Source: Flavobacterium aestivum | GTDB lineage: Bacteria > Bacteroidota > Bacteroidia > Flavobacteriales > Flavobacteriaceae | Direction: 5' to 3' | NCBI RefSeq assembly: GCF_026870175.2 | Contig: NZ_CP113977.2 | Location: forward strand, 2,914,001-2,978,000 | DNA length: 64,000 bases | Part shown: positions 25,661 through 32,887 of the stretch, piece by piece | Position numbering within the stretch: the stretch's first letter is position 1 | Layout of the letters: every line of letters begins with the position of its first letter | Position numbers and translations under genes: made by a program | The notes under the pieces: generated by a model | What the model saw: the letters and a program-made list of their open reading frames with translations, nothing else | Database searches by the model: none | Told to the model about the DNA's origin: nothing

Positions 25661-25696
25661 TTTGTTAAAAACTCAAAGCTATTGTGAATAAGTTTG
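25661..25696 (+). promoter_or_regulatory. candidate promoter of the small slippery ORF
   Basis: TTTG at 25661-25664 and TAAGTTTG at 25689-25696 (an exact TAnnTTTG box) with a 24-nt spacer, slightly long. It is 40 bp upstream of the ATG at 25737, in an otherwise noncoding gap. Confidence 0.4.
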
Positions 25697-25736
25697 ACTT
25701 TTAAAAACCGCATAAAATCATAACCTTTGTAAGATA

Positions 25737-25871
25737 ATGAAGAAGAAAAAAAAGAGCCTAAAGACCCGGAAAGTCAATGGCTCGAATTTTGGAAGCTCAC
25801 TCGGTCAGATTTATATGGTTGGACGCCTGATATACGACTTTGTGAAATTATGGACCGATAAGGTTGCATAG
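25737..25871 (+). CDS. small ORF with an A8 slippery run; frame-shifted product likely
   Basis: Read straight from ATG 25737 it gives 44 residues ending at 25871, with an odd composition. A run of eight A followed by G (25746-25754, containing A AAA AAG in frame) allows a -1 shift. The shifted frame reads EPKDPESQWLEF, then WKLTRSDLYGWTPDIRLCEI, and stops at 25861, a much more protein-like, Trp-rich sequence that has no start codon of its own. So either slippage is used, or the gene is frameshifted by a single A. Own promoter upstream and terminator downstream suggest a self-contained cargo gene. Function unknown. Confidence 0.4.
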   Translation: MKKKKKSLKTRKVNGSNFGSSLGQIYMVGRLIYDFVKLWTDKVA

Positions 25872-25879
25872 TTAAAAAG

Positions 25880-25918
25880 AACCGCTTAAGTGTAAAAACT
25901 GAGGCGGTTTATTTTTTA
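25880..25918 (+). terminator. terminator after the small slippery ORF
   Basis: A 12-bp hairpin with one mismatch and a G-U pair (AACCGCTTAAGT / ACTGAGGCGGTT, 6-nt loop) followed by a TATTTTTT tract, 8 bp after the ORF stop. Confidence 0.75.
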
Positions 25919-26023
25919 CAAATATATATATAAAAGTTTAAGTGCGTACGGTGTGGTATATTAAATTATAAAAAAAAGTTTTTATTTGTTTATACCCACC
26001 CTAATCGCGTGTATAGATTGAAA

Positions 26024-26108
26024 GTTAACAATGTTAACCATTTAAAAAGCACCGTTAAAATAATTTTACCCAAAATAAAACGGTAAAATGAGTTTAAACG
26101 GTGCTTTT
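26024..26108 (+). promoter_or_regulatory. palindrome and long inverted repeat over the portal gene start
   Basis: A dyad GTTAACA-A-TGTTAAC lies at 26024-26038. Then a 12-bp inverted repeat pairs AAAAGCACCGTT (26045-26056) with AACGGTGCTTTT (26097-26108). The right arm is inside the portal coding sequence (codons 4-7), so the 40-nt loop holds the upstream initiation region and the ATG at 26088. In RNA this fold could expose or hide the start. Confidence 0.45.
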
Positions 26109-27308
26109 AGTGAAATGTTCGCTCCATCCAAAAGGAGTGCATCCGCAGACAGTTCTTTCTTTGGGAATTATGGCGGTTTCTTTTCGTTGGGTTCTAGCAA
26201 CCCATACGGGATGAATACTAAAACAGCTTTAAAACTTTCTGCATTTTACAATGGTGTAGATCAAATCTCAAATGATATTGCCAAAATTCCTTTTGCGATC
26301 TACCAAAAAGACGGTAAAAACCGAATTTCACGTACAGATCATCCGGCAAACAAGCTAATCGCTACCGAGCCAAATTACTTAATGACAACCTTTGTTTTTC
26401 GCAAAACAATGGCAATATCTTATTTAATTCGTGGCAACGCGTTGGCGAAAATCAATGTCAATGCGACTGGTTATCCGGTATCTACTGATGTTATCAACTG
26501 GGACGATGTTCGTGATATTCGCTTAAAAAAAGGCGAATTGTTGTACGATGTAAAAGGTTATGATCAGCCGTTATTATCTTCTGAAGTTTTGCATTTCAAA
26601 AACTTCTCTCATAACGGAATCGTTGGGGTTGGGGTGATAACTTACGCGGCGCAGCAATTAGGTCTAGCAATTGAGGTACAGGAATATTCTGCAACTAATT
26701 TTCAAAACAAAGGTGTTCGTCAAGGAGTAATCCAAACTGAGAAAACTATTGAAAAAGGAAAGGATAAAATTATTGCAGGATGGAAGTCGGCAATGGGTGA
26801 AAAGTCTCCTGATAGAATCGTTGTTTTAGATGATGGTTTTAAATTCCAACCAATAAATATTACTCCACAGGAAGCTCAAATAATTGAGCAATCCCGATTC
26901 GGTATTGAGGATATAGCTCGTTGGTTAAACATTGCGCCTCATAAAATAAAATCCTTGCAGCAATCAACTAATAACAATATCGAGCAGCAGTCGCTGGATC
27001 ATGTTTCGGATACAATCCAACCACATATTACTAATTGGGAGCAGGAATATGCTAAAAAGTTAATAACGCCAACTGAATTGCAAAACGGTTATTACGTGCG
27101 TGGGAATCTAGGTGTATTGCTTCGTGCGGACATAAAGTCTCGTGCTGAGTTCTACTCTCGTATGGTGTTGAGTGGTATTTACAGCAGGCAAGAATGTAGA
27201 GAGTTGGAAGATAGAAACGCAGGTCCTGATTTGTTAGATGAATTCTTAACTCCAGTAAACACATTCACAGAATCACAAATTGACAAAAATTTAAATGATG
27301 GAAAGTAA
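26088..27308 (+). CDS. phage portal protein, HK97 family
   Basis: 406-residue portal subunit; twelve copies would form the ring at one capsid vertex through which DNA passes. The N-terminal half has the conserved start ALKLSAFYNGVDQISNDIAK and the hairpin DHPANKLIATEPN. The middle shows SSEVLHFKNFSHNGIVGVG, and the C-terminal helices show RFGIEDIARWLNIAPHKI, a characteristic HK97-portal segment. Length is normal for the family. It is the first gene of the head module, after a 630-bp mostly noncoding island, and overlaps the protease gene by 14 bp. Confidence 0.94.
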   Translation: MSLNGAFSEMFAPSKRSASADSSFFGNYGGFFSLGSSNPYGMNTKTALKLSAFYNGVDQISNDIAKIPFAIYQKDGKNRISRTDHPANKLIATEPNYLMTTFVFRKTMAISYLIRGNALAKINVNATGYPVSTDVINWDDVRDIRLKKGELLYDVKGYDQPLLSSEVLHFKNFSHNGIVGVGVITYAAQQLGLAIEVQEYSATNFQNKGVRQGVIQTEKTIEKGKDKIIAGWKSAMGEKSPDRIVVLDDGFKFQPINITPQEAQIIEQSRFGIEDIARWLNIAPHKIKSLQQSTNNNIEQQSLDHVSDTIQPHITNWEQEYAKKLITPTELQNGYYVRGNLGVLLRADIKSRAEFYSRMVLSGIYSRQECRELEDRNAGPDLLDEFLTPVNTFTESQIDKNLNDGK

Positions 27309-27966
27309 AGATTATATCCAAAAGATAAGCGAAACTGCTGAGAGACGTTTTTTTTCTTCTGAGGTTAGAACCATAAAAAAAGAAGAAAGAACGGATGAAA
27401 ATTCGGCTGCTATTATTGAAGGTTATGCTGCGAAGTTTAATTCTGATACGGTAATAGGTTATTACTATCAATTCCGTGAAAAAATTAGAAAAGGGGCGTT
27501 CGACGATGTTTTGAAAGATGATGTTCGTTGTCTTTTTAATCACAATCCAAACTATGTATTAGCTCGTTGTTTTGAAGGAAAAGGAACTTTGACGCTTTCG
27601 GTTGATAAGGTTGGTTTAAAGTATTCTTACGAAACGCCTGATCGTCAATACGCACGTGATTTACAAAACGCAATCGAATTGGGTGATATCTCTCAGTCTT
27701 CATTTGCATTTGATATTGAAGAGGAAATTTGGACGGAAGTTGATGGTGAAATGGCAGTGCGTGAAATTGTAAAGTTCAAACGCCTGTACGATGTTTCTCC
27801 AGTAACATATCCTGCTTATGCAGATACCGAAGTGGCAAAAAGAAGCTTAGATGCTTTTAAAGAAAAAGTAAAACCAAATCCTGTACAAGAGGAAACTCGT
27901 GCAGACAACAATAAAGAGCTCAACGCTTTTGACGCTCAAATTATTATTAACTCAAATTTAGACTAG
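27295..27966 (+). CDS. HK97 family prohead protease
   Basis: 223-residue maturation protease that cleaves the capsid scaffold domain during head assembly. Segments EGYAAKFNSDTVIGYYYQFR near residue 44, VRCLFNHNPNYVLAR near residue 80 (catalytic His) and DISQSSFAFDIEE near residue 137 (catalytic Ser) match the U35/S14-like herpesvirus-protease fold. The ATG at 27295 overlaps the portal stop; a second ATG follows at once, so the start could be 27298. It lies 3 bp before the capsid gene. Confidence 0.93.
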   Translation: MMESKDYIQKISETAERRFFSSEVRTIKKEERTDENSAAIIEGYAAKFNSDTVIGYYYQFREKIRKGAFDDVLKDDVRCLFNHNPNYVLARCFEGKGTLTLSVDKVGLKYSYETPDRQYARDLQNAIELGDISQSSFAFDIEEEIWTEVDGEMAVREIVKFKRLYDVSPVTYPAYADTEVAKRSLDAFKEKVKPNPVQEETRADNNKELNAFDAQIIINSNLD

Positions 27967-27969
27967 CAA

Positions 27970-29271
27970 ATGAAAAGATCTGCTGAATTAAAACAAAAGC
28001 GAGCTCAAAAGATTGAAGCTCAAAAAACGTTACGCTCAAAAGTGGTAACTGAAAAAAGAGATATGACTGAGGAGGAAACTACAGAGTTTCGAGCACTTCA
28101 AAAGGATATTGACGGTTTAACGGGTCAGATTAAAGATGAAGTGGCTTATGAAGAAAATCTTCGCTCGTTGGAAGGTTCCGGTGATGCTGGATTTTCTTTC
28201 GGAGGTGGTGACGGTAAAGATGGAGAGCAAAGAGAGATGGAAAAAATTAAAAAACGTTTCAACATAGGTTCTGCTCTTCGTATGGCTGGTAGTGGTAAAT
28301 GGGATGGTGTTGAAAAAGAGGTAAACGAAATCGGGGTAAACGAATTGCGTTCGGCTGGTAAAGAAGTGAGTGGTCATTCGTTTAGTATGCCTGCTTCTAT
28401 GGTGCGTTCTAGTGCTCAAACAGTTTCAGAGGACGGAGGTCTTTACGGCGGTAAATTGGTGCAAAATCAAGCGCCTAGAATTGTTGATTCGTTTATTCCT
28501 AAGCTGTTTATTGAGGAATTGGGTGCTACGGTATTAACTGGTTTATCAGGCGGTAAATTACCTCTTCCTGTTGCTGCTAACTATGCTTTTTCATGGTTAA
28601 ATGAGACAGAAGATGCTTCTTCTCAAAAAGCTACAGTAGATGGTCCTGAATTAGACCCTAAAAGAGCAGCTGCGGTGGTATTGATTTCTAATAGATTAAT
28701 CAATAATGCTTCTATTGATGCACAAGCAATGGTAATGAAAAACTTAGGAAGCGCTGCGGCTAGTGCTTTGAATAATGCTGCGATCAATGGTTTAGGTGTA
28801 AAAGACCCTAGAGGTTTGTTGAATATGACCGGATTAGGGGCTGGAAGTTATGCTGCGGCTACATTGCCTACATGGGCGTTGGTTAATGAGTTGAAGGGTA
28901 AAATACAATCAGCTGATTCTACAGAACAGTCTTTAGGATATTTATGTGATCCGGCTTTGATGGCTTTGTTGGAGACTATTCAGAAAGCTAATGGTATCGG
29001 TTTTATTGCTGAAAACGGAAAAATAGGTGGTCAAAAATCGGTAGCGACTTCATTGGTAAAAGCTATTGCTGGAACTCCTGAATTGCATACAATGATTTTT
29101 GGTGATTGGTCGCAGTTATTTGTTGGTCAATGGGACGGAATTCAGTTTGTTGTTGACCCTCTTACTGCTGCTTCTGCAAACAGTTTGAAAGTTACGGTTA
29201 ATATGGAGGCTGATGTACAAGTGGCAAACAAAAAAGCATTCGCAGTAAACAGTTTCTTTAAATTATCTTAA
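27970..29271 (+). CDS. phage major capsid protein, HK97 family
   Basis: 433-residue head subunit. The first 105 or so residues are a charged helical delta domain (LKQKRAQKIEAQKTLRSKV, MTEEETTEFRALQKDIDGL) expected to be removed by the neighbouring protease. The remainder has the HK97 fold features: PRIVDSFIPKLFIEELGATV (N-arm and E-loop side), SWLNETEDASSQKA (E-loop), VVLISNRLINNASIDAQAMV (spine helix region), NAAINGLGVKDPRGLLN, and a late GDWSQLFVGQWDGIQFVVDP. A terminator lies just behind, isolating capsid expression from later genes. Confidence 0.95.
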   Translation: MKRSAELKQKRAQKIEAQKTLRSKVVTEKRDMTEEETTEFRALQKDIDGLTGQIKDEVAYEENLRSLEGSGDAGFSFGGGDGKDGEQREMEKIKKRFNIGSALRMAGSGKWDGVEKEVNEIGVNELRSAGKEVSGHSFSMPASMVRSSAQTVSEDGGLYGGKLVQNQAPRIVDSFIPKLFIEELGATVLTGLSGGKLPLPVAANYAFSWLNETEDASSQKATVDGPELDPKRAAAVVLISNRLINNASIDAQAMVMKNLGSAAASALNNAAINGLGVKDPRGLLNMTGLGAGSYAAATLPTWALVNELKGKIQSADSTEQSLGYLCDPALMALLETIQKANGIGFIAENGKIGGQKSVATSLVKAIAGTPELHTMIFGDWSQLFVGQWDGIQFVVDPLTAASANSLKVTVNMEADVQVANKKAFAVNSFFKLS

Positions 29272-29282
29272 TCCGGTTGTTG

Positions 29283-29314
29283 AAAAACTGTAAGTGTATC
29301 ACTTACAGTTTTTT
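29283..29314 (+). terminator. terminator or attenuator after the capsid gene
   Basis: Perfect 14-bp hairpin, AAAAACTGTAAGTG / CACTTACAGTTTTT, loop TAT, followed by T. It lies 12 bp after the capsid stop, inside the head operon, and would make capsid mRNA more abundant than downstream genes. Confidence 0.8.
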
Positions 29315-29337
29315 ATAAATCATAAAACACTGATAAA

Positions 29338-29925
29338 ATGGCAAGTAAATTAATAATAGCAGTTCTTCCGCTGATACCTTTTGGGTTTCCTCATCGTGAA
29401 GGGCAAACTTTAGAAATTGACGAAAAACAGGCAGAGGAACTTATTGAGTTGGGTTATGCTAAAGATGTCAAGTTGGAAGATGAAGCCGAAGCAAAAGCAA
29501 AACAGGAAGCTGAAGATAAAGCTAAAGCCGAAGCCGAAGCCGAAGCTAAAGTTAAACAGGAAGCTGAAGATAAAGCTAAAGCAGAAGCGGAAGCTAAACA
29601 GGAAGCAGATGCGAAAGCTAAGCAGGAAGCTGAAGATAAGGCTAAACAGGAAGCTGAAGATAAAGCTAAAGCCGAAGCCGAAGCTAAAGCTAAACAGGAA
29701 GCTGAAGATAAGGCTAAACAGGAAGCTGAAGATAAAGCTAAAGCCGAAGCCGAAGCTAAAGCTAAACAGGAAGCTGAAGATAAAGCTAAAGCCGAAGCCG
29801 AAGCTAAAGCTAAACAGGAAGCTGAAGATAAAGCTAAAGCAGAAGCTGAAGATAAAGCTAAAGCAGAAGCAGAAGCGAAAGCTAAACAGGAAGCAGATGC
29901 GAAAGCTAAGCAGGTTTCTAAATAG
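29338..29925 (+). CDS. Lys/Ala/Glu repeat protein, possible head fibre or decoration protein
   Basis: 195 residues in two parts. Residues 1-47 resemble a small N-terminal domain seen in capsid-associated phage proteins, with FGFPHREGQTLEIDEKQAEE followed by LIELGYAKDV. Residues about 48-195 are a long, highly charged low-complexity helix built from units like KAKQEAEDKAKAEAEA (16 residues) and KAKQEAED (8 residues). Such a tail would be a rigid single helix or coiled coil. The place directly after the capsid gene suggests a surface decoration or fibre. The underlying DNA repeats mean copy number can change by recombination. Confidence 0.6.
   Translation: MASKLIIAVLPLIPFGFPHREGQTLEIDEKQAEELIELGYAKDVKLEDEAEAKAKQEAEDKAKAEAEAEAKVKQEAEDKAKAEAEAKQEADAKAKQEAEDKAKQEAEDKAKAEAEAKAKQEAEDKAKQEAEDKAKAEAEAKAKQEAEDKAKAEAEAKAKQEAEDKAKAEAEDKAKAEAEAKAKQEADAKAKQVSK
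29500..29915 (+). repeat. tandem degenerate repeats in coding DNA
   Basis: Irregular tandem array with units near 48 and 24 bp (recurring GCTAAACAGGAAGCTGAAGA and AAAGCTAAAGCCGAAGCC). Two identical arrangements are recognisable around 29640-29760 and 29700-29820. It is in the frame of the repeat protein, so unit gain or loss keeps the frame. Confidence 0.85.
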
Positions 29926-29946
29926 AAAATAATCTCAAAACTCACG

Positions 29947-30507
29947 ATGGTAACTAATTTTTATAGAGAAATAACAGCTTCGGCACCAATTATTACAATG
30001 CCTAAAGCTAAAAAACAATTAAAAGTTGAAGAGACTGTTACGGATGAAGAAGATTTGATACTATCTAGCATTGATGCAGCACAGGGCGCAGTTTCGAACT
30101 TTATTAATCGTGTGATTGCTGAGTCTAATTTCGTAATGGAACTAGCTAAGTTTGAGCCAAAGATAACCTTTGAGCGCAATTGGGAAAACGACAAAATAGC
30201 TAAAGTTGAGTATTACGCACCTGGTGCTACTGAGTTAAAACTTTTGCCTTCTGAGCAGTACAAATTACAAGTGTCTACAGTTGTGGAATGTTTCGATATA
30301 AAGTTTTTAACTATGCCTGAAACGGAAAAAAGAGACGATGCTGTTATTGTGACTGTAAAACAAGGATTTACAGCCTCTACTTGTCCTACTCCTTTAATAC
30401 AGGCTATGATGTTAAGGTTATCTGATTTTTTTGAACGTCGCGAAGATCGTGAGCAAGGTAATAATCCTGCTTCTAATAATTTGGCTAGAGCGTACCGCAA
30501 GTATTGA
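29947..30507 (+). CDS. head-tail connector protein (gp6-like)
   Basis: 186-residue connector that would bind below the portal ring. Helical start around DLILSSIDAAQGAVSNFINR, then beta segments and a C-terminal helix TPLIQAMMLRLSDFFERRED, the pattern of HK97 gp6-like connectors. An internal ATG at 29998 could give a shorter product beginning MPKAKKQLKVEE, but the longer start fits the spacing (21 bp after the repeat protein). The gene lies between capsid and head-closure genes. Confidence 0.82.
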   Translation: MVTNFYREITASAPIITMPKAKKQLKVEETVTDEEDLILSSIDAAQGAVSNFINRVIAESNFVMELAKFEPKITFERNWENDKIAKVEYYAPGATELKLLPSEQYKLQVSTVVECFDIKFLTMPETEKRDDAVIVTVKQGFTASTCPTPLIQAMMLRLSDFFERREDREQGNNPASNNLARAYRKY

Positions 30508-30511
30508 AATT

Positions 30512-30844
30512 ATGAGAAAGAATCCTTACATCGGTCAAATGGATAGAAGAATATCTTTATTCGATAAAAATCCTCTTCGATCAGATTCGGGGGCTGAAAA
30601 GAGAAGTGAAGTTTTAGTGACGAGCGCGTGGGCGTATATGCAGGAGGTTTCGGGTTCTGAAGATACTGACGGAAAAATTAAACATTTGGTAAACCGCACC
30701 TACACGATACGATTCAATGCTATTGTAAAAGAAAAATCAAACAGTCTTGTTTTAATGGATGATTCAATGAGGTATGAAGTAATTCATGTAATTGAAATCG
30801 GGCGTAGAGAACACTTGGAAATAAGGGTAAAAGCGTATGAGTAG
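30512..30844 (+). CDS. phage head closure / head-tail adaptor protein
   Basis: 110 residues from ATG 30512; an upstream extension to 30431 would overlap the connector gene and is not protein-like. The pattern MRKNPYIGQMDRRISLFDKN and YTIRFNAIVKEKSNSLVLMD, with the closing beta strands, matches the SPP1 gp16/HK97 head-closure family. It begins 4 bp after the connector stop and overlaps the next gene by 8 bp. Confidence 0.8.
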   Translation: MRKNPYIGQMDRRISLFDKNPLRSDSGAEKRSEVLVTSAWAYMQEVSGSEDTDGKIKHLVNRTYTIRFNAIVKEKSNSLVLMDDSMRYEVIHVIEIGRREHLEIRVKAYE

Positions 30845-31346
30845 TGGATTGATGGAAGTAACTGGTTTTAAGGAACTGGAAGCAAGAATAAGGCTTTTAG
30901 CTAATGATAAAGATAAACGAAAAGAAGTCTTAATCATTTTGAGGCAAGTGGCTCAACCTGTTTTGCAAGCGGCAAGAACATTAGTGCCAATCGCTCCTAA
31001 AAGACATAAGGCTCGTGGAAAATGGATTGACCCTCGTAATCTGCAAAAATCGTTAGGTAACATCACCGGAAAACAGGAAAATCCAACAATTTATGTTGGT
31101 CCACGTGCGAAAGGCTCTTTTGATGGTTGGTACGGGCATTTTGTCGAAAAAGGTAAAAACGTGTACCGAAAAGGATTTAAGCGTAAACGCAAAGCGGGTG
31201 CCAACGATCATGCAGCGGTAGGAAAAACAAAAGCAAATCCTTTTATGGCAAAAGCTTATGCCTCAACAAATGGTCCTGTAACAGCTGATGCAGAACGTAA
31301 AATGCAGGTATTTATACAACGTAGAATCAATAAATTAAGTAACTGA
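30837..31346 (+). CDS. HK97 gp10-like tail completion protein
   Basis: 169 residues. Helical start (VTGFKELEARIRLLANDKDK) then ARTLVPIAPKRHKARGKWID, a basic loop, GKQENPTIYVGPRAKG, and the C-terminal FMAKAYASTNGPVTADA with a closing helix. This order is typical of HK97 gp10 neck proteins. It overlaps the previous gene by 8 bp, and the next gene starts one base before its stop ends. Confidence 0.85.
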   Translation: MSSGLMEVTGFKELEARIRLLANDKDKRKEVLIILRQVAQPVLQAARTLVPIAPKRHKARGKWIDPRNLQKSLGNITGKQENPTIYVGPRAKGSFDGWYGHFVEKGKNVYRKGFKRKRKAGANDHAAVGKTKANPFMAKAYASTNGPVTADAERKMQVFIQRRINKLSN

Positions 31347-31705
31347 TGTTTAGTAGTATCTCAAAGGAAATATATAGTTTTTTTTCGTCTTTACCGGAGT
31401 TTAATGCGGTGATGAAACGAGATCAAGGGAAGGTTTTTCTTTTCCCGATTGTGGCTTTAGAGGGAAATACTTTACCTCTAGCAACTTATTATTTAGACGA
31501 AAGAACACCGGAAACTAAGGATCGTTCGCTAATTGATATCAGTATAATTTTTTGGTTTGACCAAGATGCGTATGATGCCTGTTGCAGCTTTACGGATACG
31601 ATGATTGAAAAGATAGAAGAAGAATACAATTTTCTGTCTTCAAAGATAGAATACAACGAGGAAAGTTATACATACTCAGGAATCGTGAATTTTAATTTAT
31701 TATAA
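31346..31705 (+). CDS. probable tail terminator protein
   Basis: 119 residues in the position of the tail terminator in siphoviruses, between gp10-like and tail tube genes. N-terminal helix (ISKEIYSFFSSLPEFNAVMK), then beta strands (YYLDERTPETKDRSLIDISI), a helix and a final strand (YTYSGIVNFNLL), like DUF3168-type proteins. The sequence itself is divergent, so the call rests mainly on position and fold pattern. Confidence 0.65.
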   Translation: MFSSISKEIYSFFSSLPEFNAVMKRDQGKVFLFPIVALEGNTLPLATYYLDERTPETKDRSLIDISIIFWFDQDAYDACCSFTDTMIEKIEEEYNFLSSKIEYNEESYTYSGIVNFNLL

Positions 31706-31721
31706 AAAAAACTTAGAAACA

Positions 31722-32141
31722 ATGGCAAGCGAAATTTACAACGGAAAACTATTGCGATTCAAATTTGATGCTAAAAAACTAATGCACGCAACATCGTGTA
31801 AATTAGATTTTTCTACCAAATTAGAAGAGATCGCTACAAAAGACACAGATGGTACGGTATCAATTCCATCAAATTACACTTGGAGCGGAAGCGCCGAAGC
31901 GTTATTGGCAAACTTGCCTACTGGTGATACTACTCACGTAAGCTTTAATGATATTTTGACAAAAAAACTATCAGGTGCTCAAATTGACATCGAGTTCACT
32001 ACGGACAAAACAGGCGATGTTATATATTCTGGGAAAGCGTATATCGAAAGCGCAAGTATTACGGCTGATGTGGGTTCGTCTGCAAAAGTTTCTATTTCAT
32101 TCAAAGGTAACGGGAATTTAAATCAAGCAATTGTAGTGTAA
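31722..32141 (+). CDS. major tail tube protein
   Basis: 139 residues, almost wholly beta: GKLLRFKFDAKKLMHATSCK, then TKDTDGTVSIPSNYTWSGSA and YSGKAYIESASITADVGSSA, with the last strand VSISFKGNG. This matches the TP901-1/TIGR-type tail tube pattern. Stacked hexamers would build the tail around the tape measure. It overlaps the chaperone start by one base. Confidence 0.85.
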   Translation: MASEIYNGKLLRFKFDAKKLMHATSCKLDFSTKLEEIATKDTDGTVSIPSNYTWSGSAEALLANLPTGDTTHVSFNDILTKKLSGAQIDIEFTTDKTGDVIYSGKAYIESASITADVGSSAKVSISFKGNGNLNQAIVV

Positions 32142-32509
32142 TGAAAGATATTGTAGTAGAAATAAACGGAAGCTCATTTAAAATGAGCTTCTCTTTAAAG
32201 GTGTTTCGCATTTTGGGTCAGGTTTGGAACCTCGAAACCTTACCTGAAGTTATGCAAAGAGTTGCTTTGATTGAGCAAATAAGTACTCAAAGACTGGATA
32301 TCTACGATGTGCTTTTTGAGCTTCTTTTTCAATCGATAGACTGCCATCCTGAAAATGTGGTAAAAATCAAAAAAGAGGACATCGAAAACTTATCTGTGTC
32401 AGAATTAATGGTGCTTGCCGATGGAATGGCAAAAGGGATTACTGAAGCTTTTAAGCAAACAGAACAATCTGAAAAAAAGACGAAGGCTCCGAGGAAACCG
32501 AGGAAATAG
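32141..32509 (+). CDS. tail assembly chaperone, short (G-type) product
   Basis: 122 residues made without frameshifting. Helical throughout (KVFRILGQVWNLETLPEVMQ, DIYDVLFELLFQSIDCHPEN, DIENLSVSELMVLADGMAKG) and ending in a Lys-rich tail. It lies between tail tube and tape measure, the place of lambda gpG. Near its end it carries a slippery heptamer and stem-loop, so a fraction of ribosomes should shift -1 and make the longer G-T fusion. It would bind the tape measure during tail assembly. Confidence 0.85.
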   Translation: MKDIVVEINGSSFKMSFSLKVFRILGQVWNLETLPEVMQRVALIEQISTQRLDIYDVLFELLFQSIDCHPENVVKIKKEDIENLSVSELMVLADGMAKGITEAFKQTEQSEKKTKAPRKPRK

Positions 32510-32520
32510 ATTCGGAGCCT
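32473..32520 (+). promoter_or_regulatory. programmed -1 ribosomal frameshift signal
   Basis: The heptamer A AAA AAG (32473-32479) is in the right phase of the 0 frame (codons 112-113, AAA AAG). After a 4-nt spacer there is a perfect 9-bp stem, AGGCTCCGA (32484-32492) with TCGGAGCCT (32512-32520), and a 19-nt loop. The 0 frame stops at 32509; the -1 frame is open from here to 32877. A classical dnaX/lambda-type signal. Confidence 0.9.
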
Positions 32521-32877
32521 GAAACTTGGGATAGGTTGGAGGAATTGGCTTTAGGGCAGCTAATGTTGTCACTTACTTACTTCTACAGTCTTACGTATCG
32601 TCAATTTCAGAATACTGTAAACGGTTTCAGGAAATATGAAGATGCTAAAAGCAGAGAACAATGGGTTATCACCCGAAAAATTATGTATGCTTCGATGGCT
32701 CCTTATGCAAAAGACAACTTTAAAGAGTTGGATATTTTGGAATTTCCATGGGAAAAAGACCTTCTAAGTAAAATTTCCGAAAAAGAGTATCAAAAAATGC
32801 TGGAAGTCGAACGAATTAGTAAAGCTTTTTTCGGTCGTTACGACGCTCAAAAACAAGAAAACGAACTACAAGCTTAA
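32479..32877 (+). CDS. tail assembly chaperone extension (T-part of the G-T fusion)
   Basis: The reading frame entered by -1 shift: 132 residues beginning DEGSEETEEIDSEPETWDRL and continuing through LALGQLMLSLTYFYSLTYRQ to a C-terminal helix. The fusion with the first 113 codons of the upstream gene would be about 245 residues. Its only upstream start candidate is a TTG at 32536 with no clear ribosome site, so separate translation is unlikely. As in lambda gpGT, the extension would bridge the tape measure and tail tube subunits. Confidence 0.82.
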   Translation, partial: DEGSEETEEIDSEPETWDRLEELALGQLMLSLTYFYSLTYRQFQNTVNGFRKYEDAKSREQWVITRKIMYASMAPYAKDNFKELDILEFPWEKDLLSKISEKEYQKMLEVERISKAFFGRYDAQKQENELQA

Positions 32878-32887
32878 GTAAAAAAGA

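Noticed and set aside
29500..29915. Possible CRISPR array because of the short tandem repeats.
   Set aside because: Units are contiguous coding repeats of 24-48 bp without unique spacers, and no cas gene is nearby.
29417..29932. Long ORFs in the +1 frame and on the minus strand (29454-29945) over the repeat array.
   Set aside because: They are by-products of the low-complexity repeat; compositions are almost only Lys/Leu/Pro or Ala/Ser/Leu, and the plus frame with a folded N-terminal domain explains the DNA.
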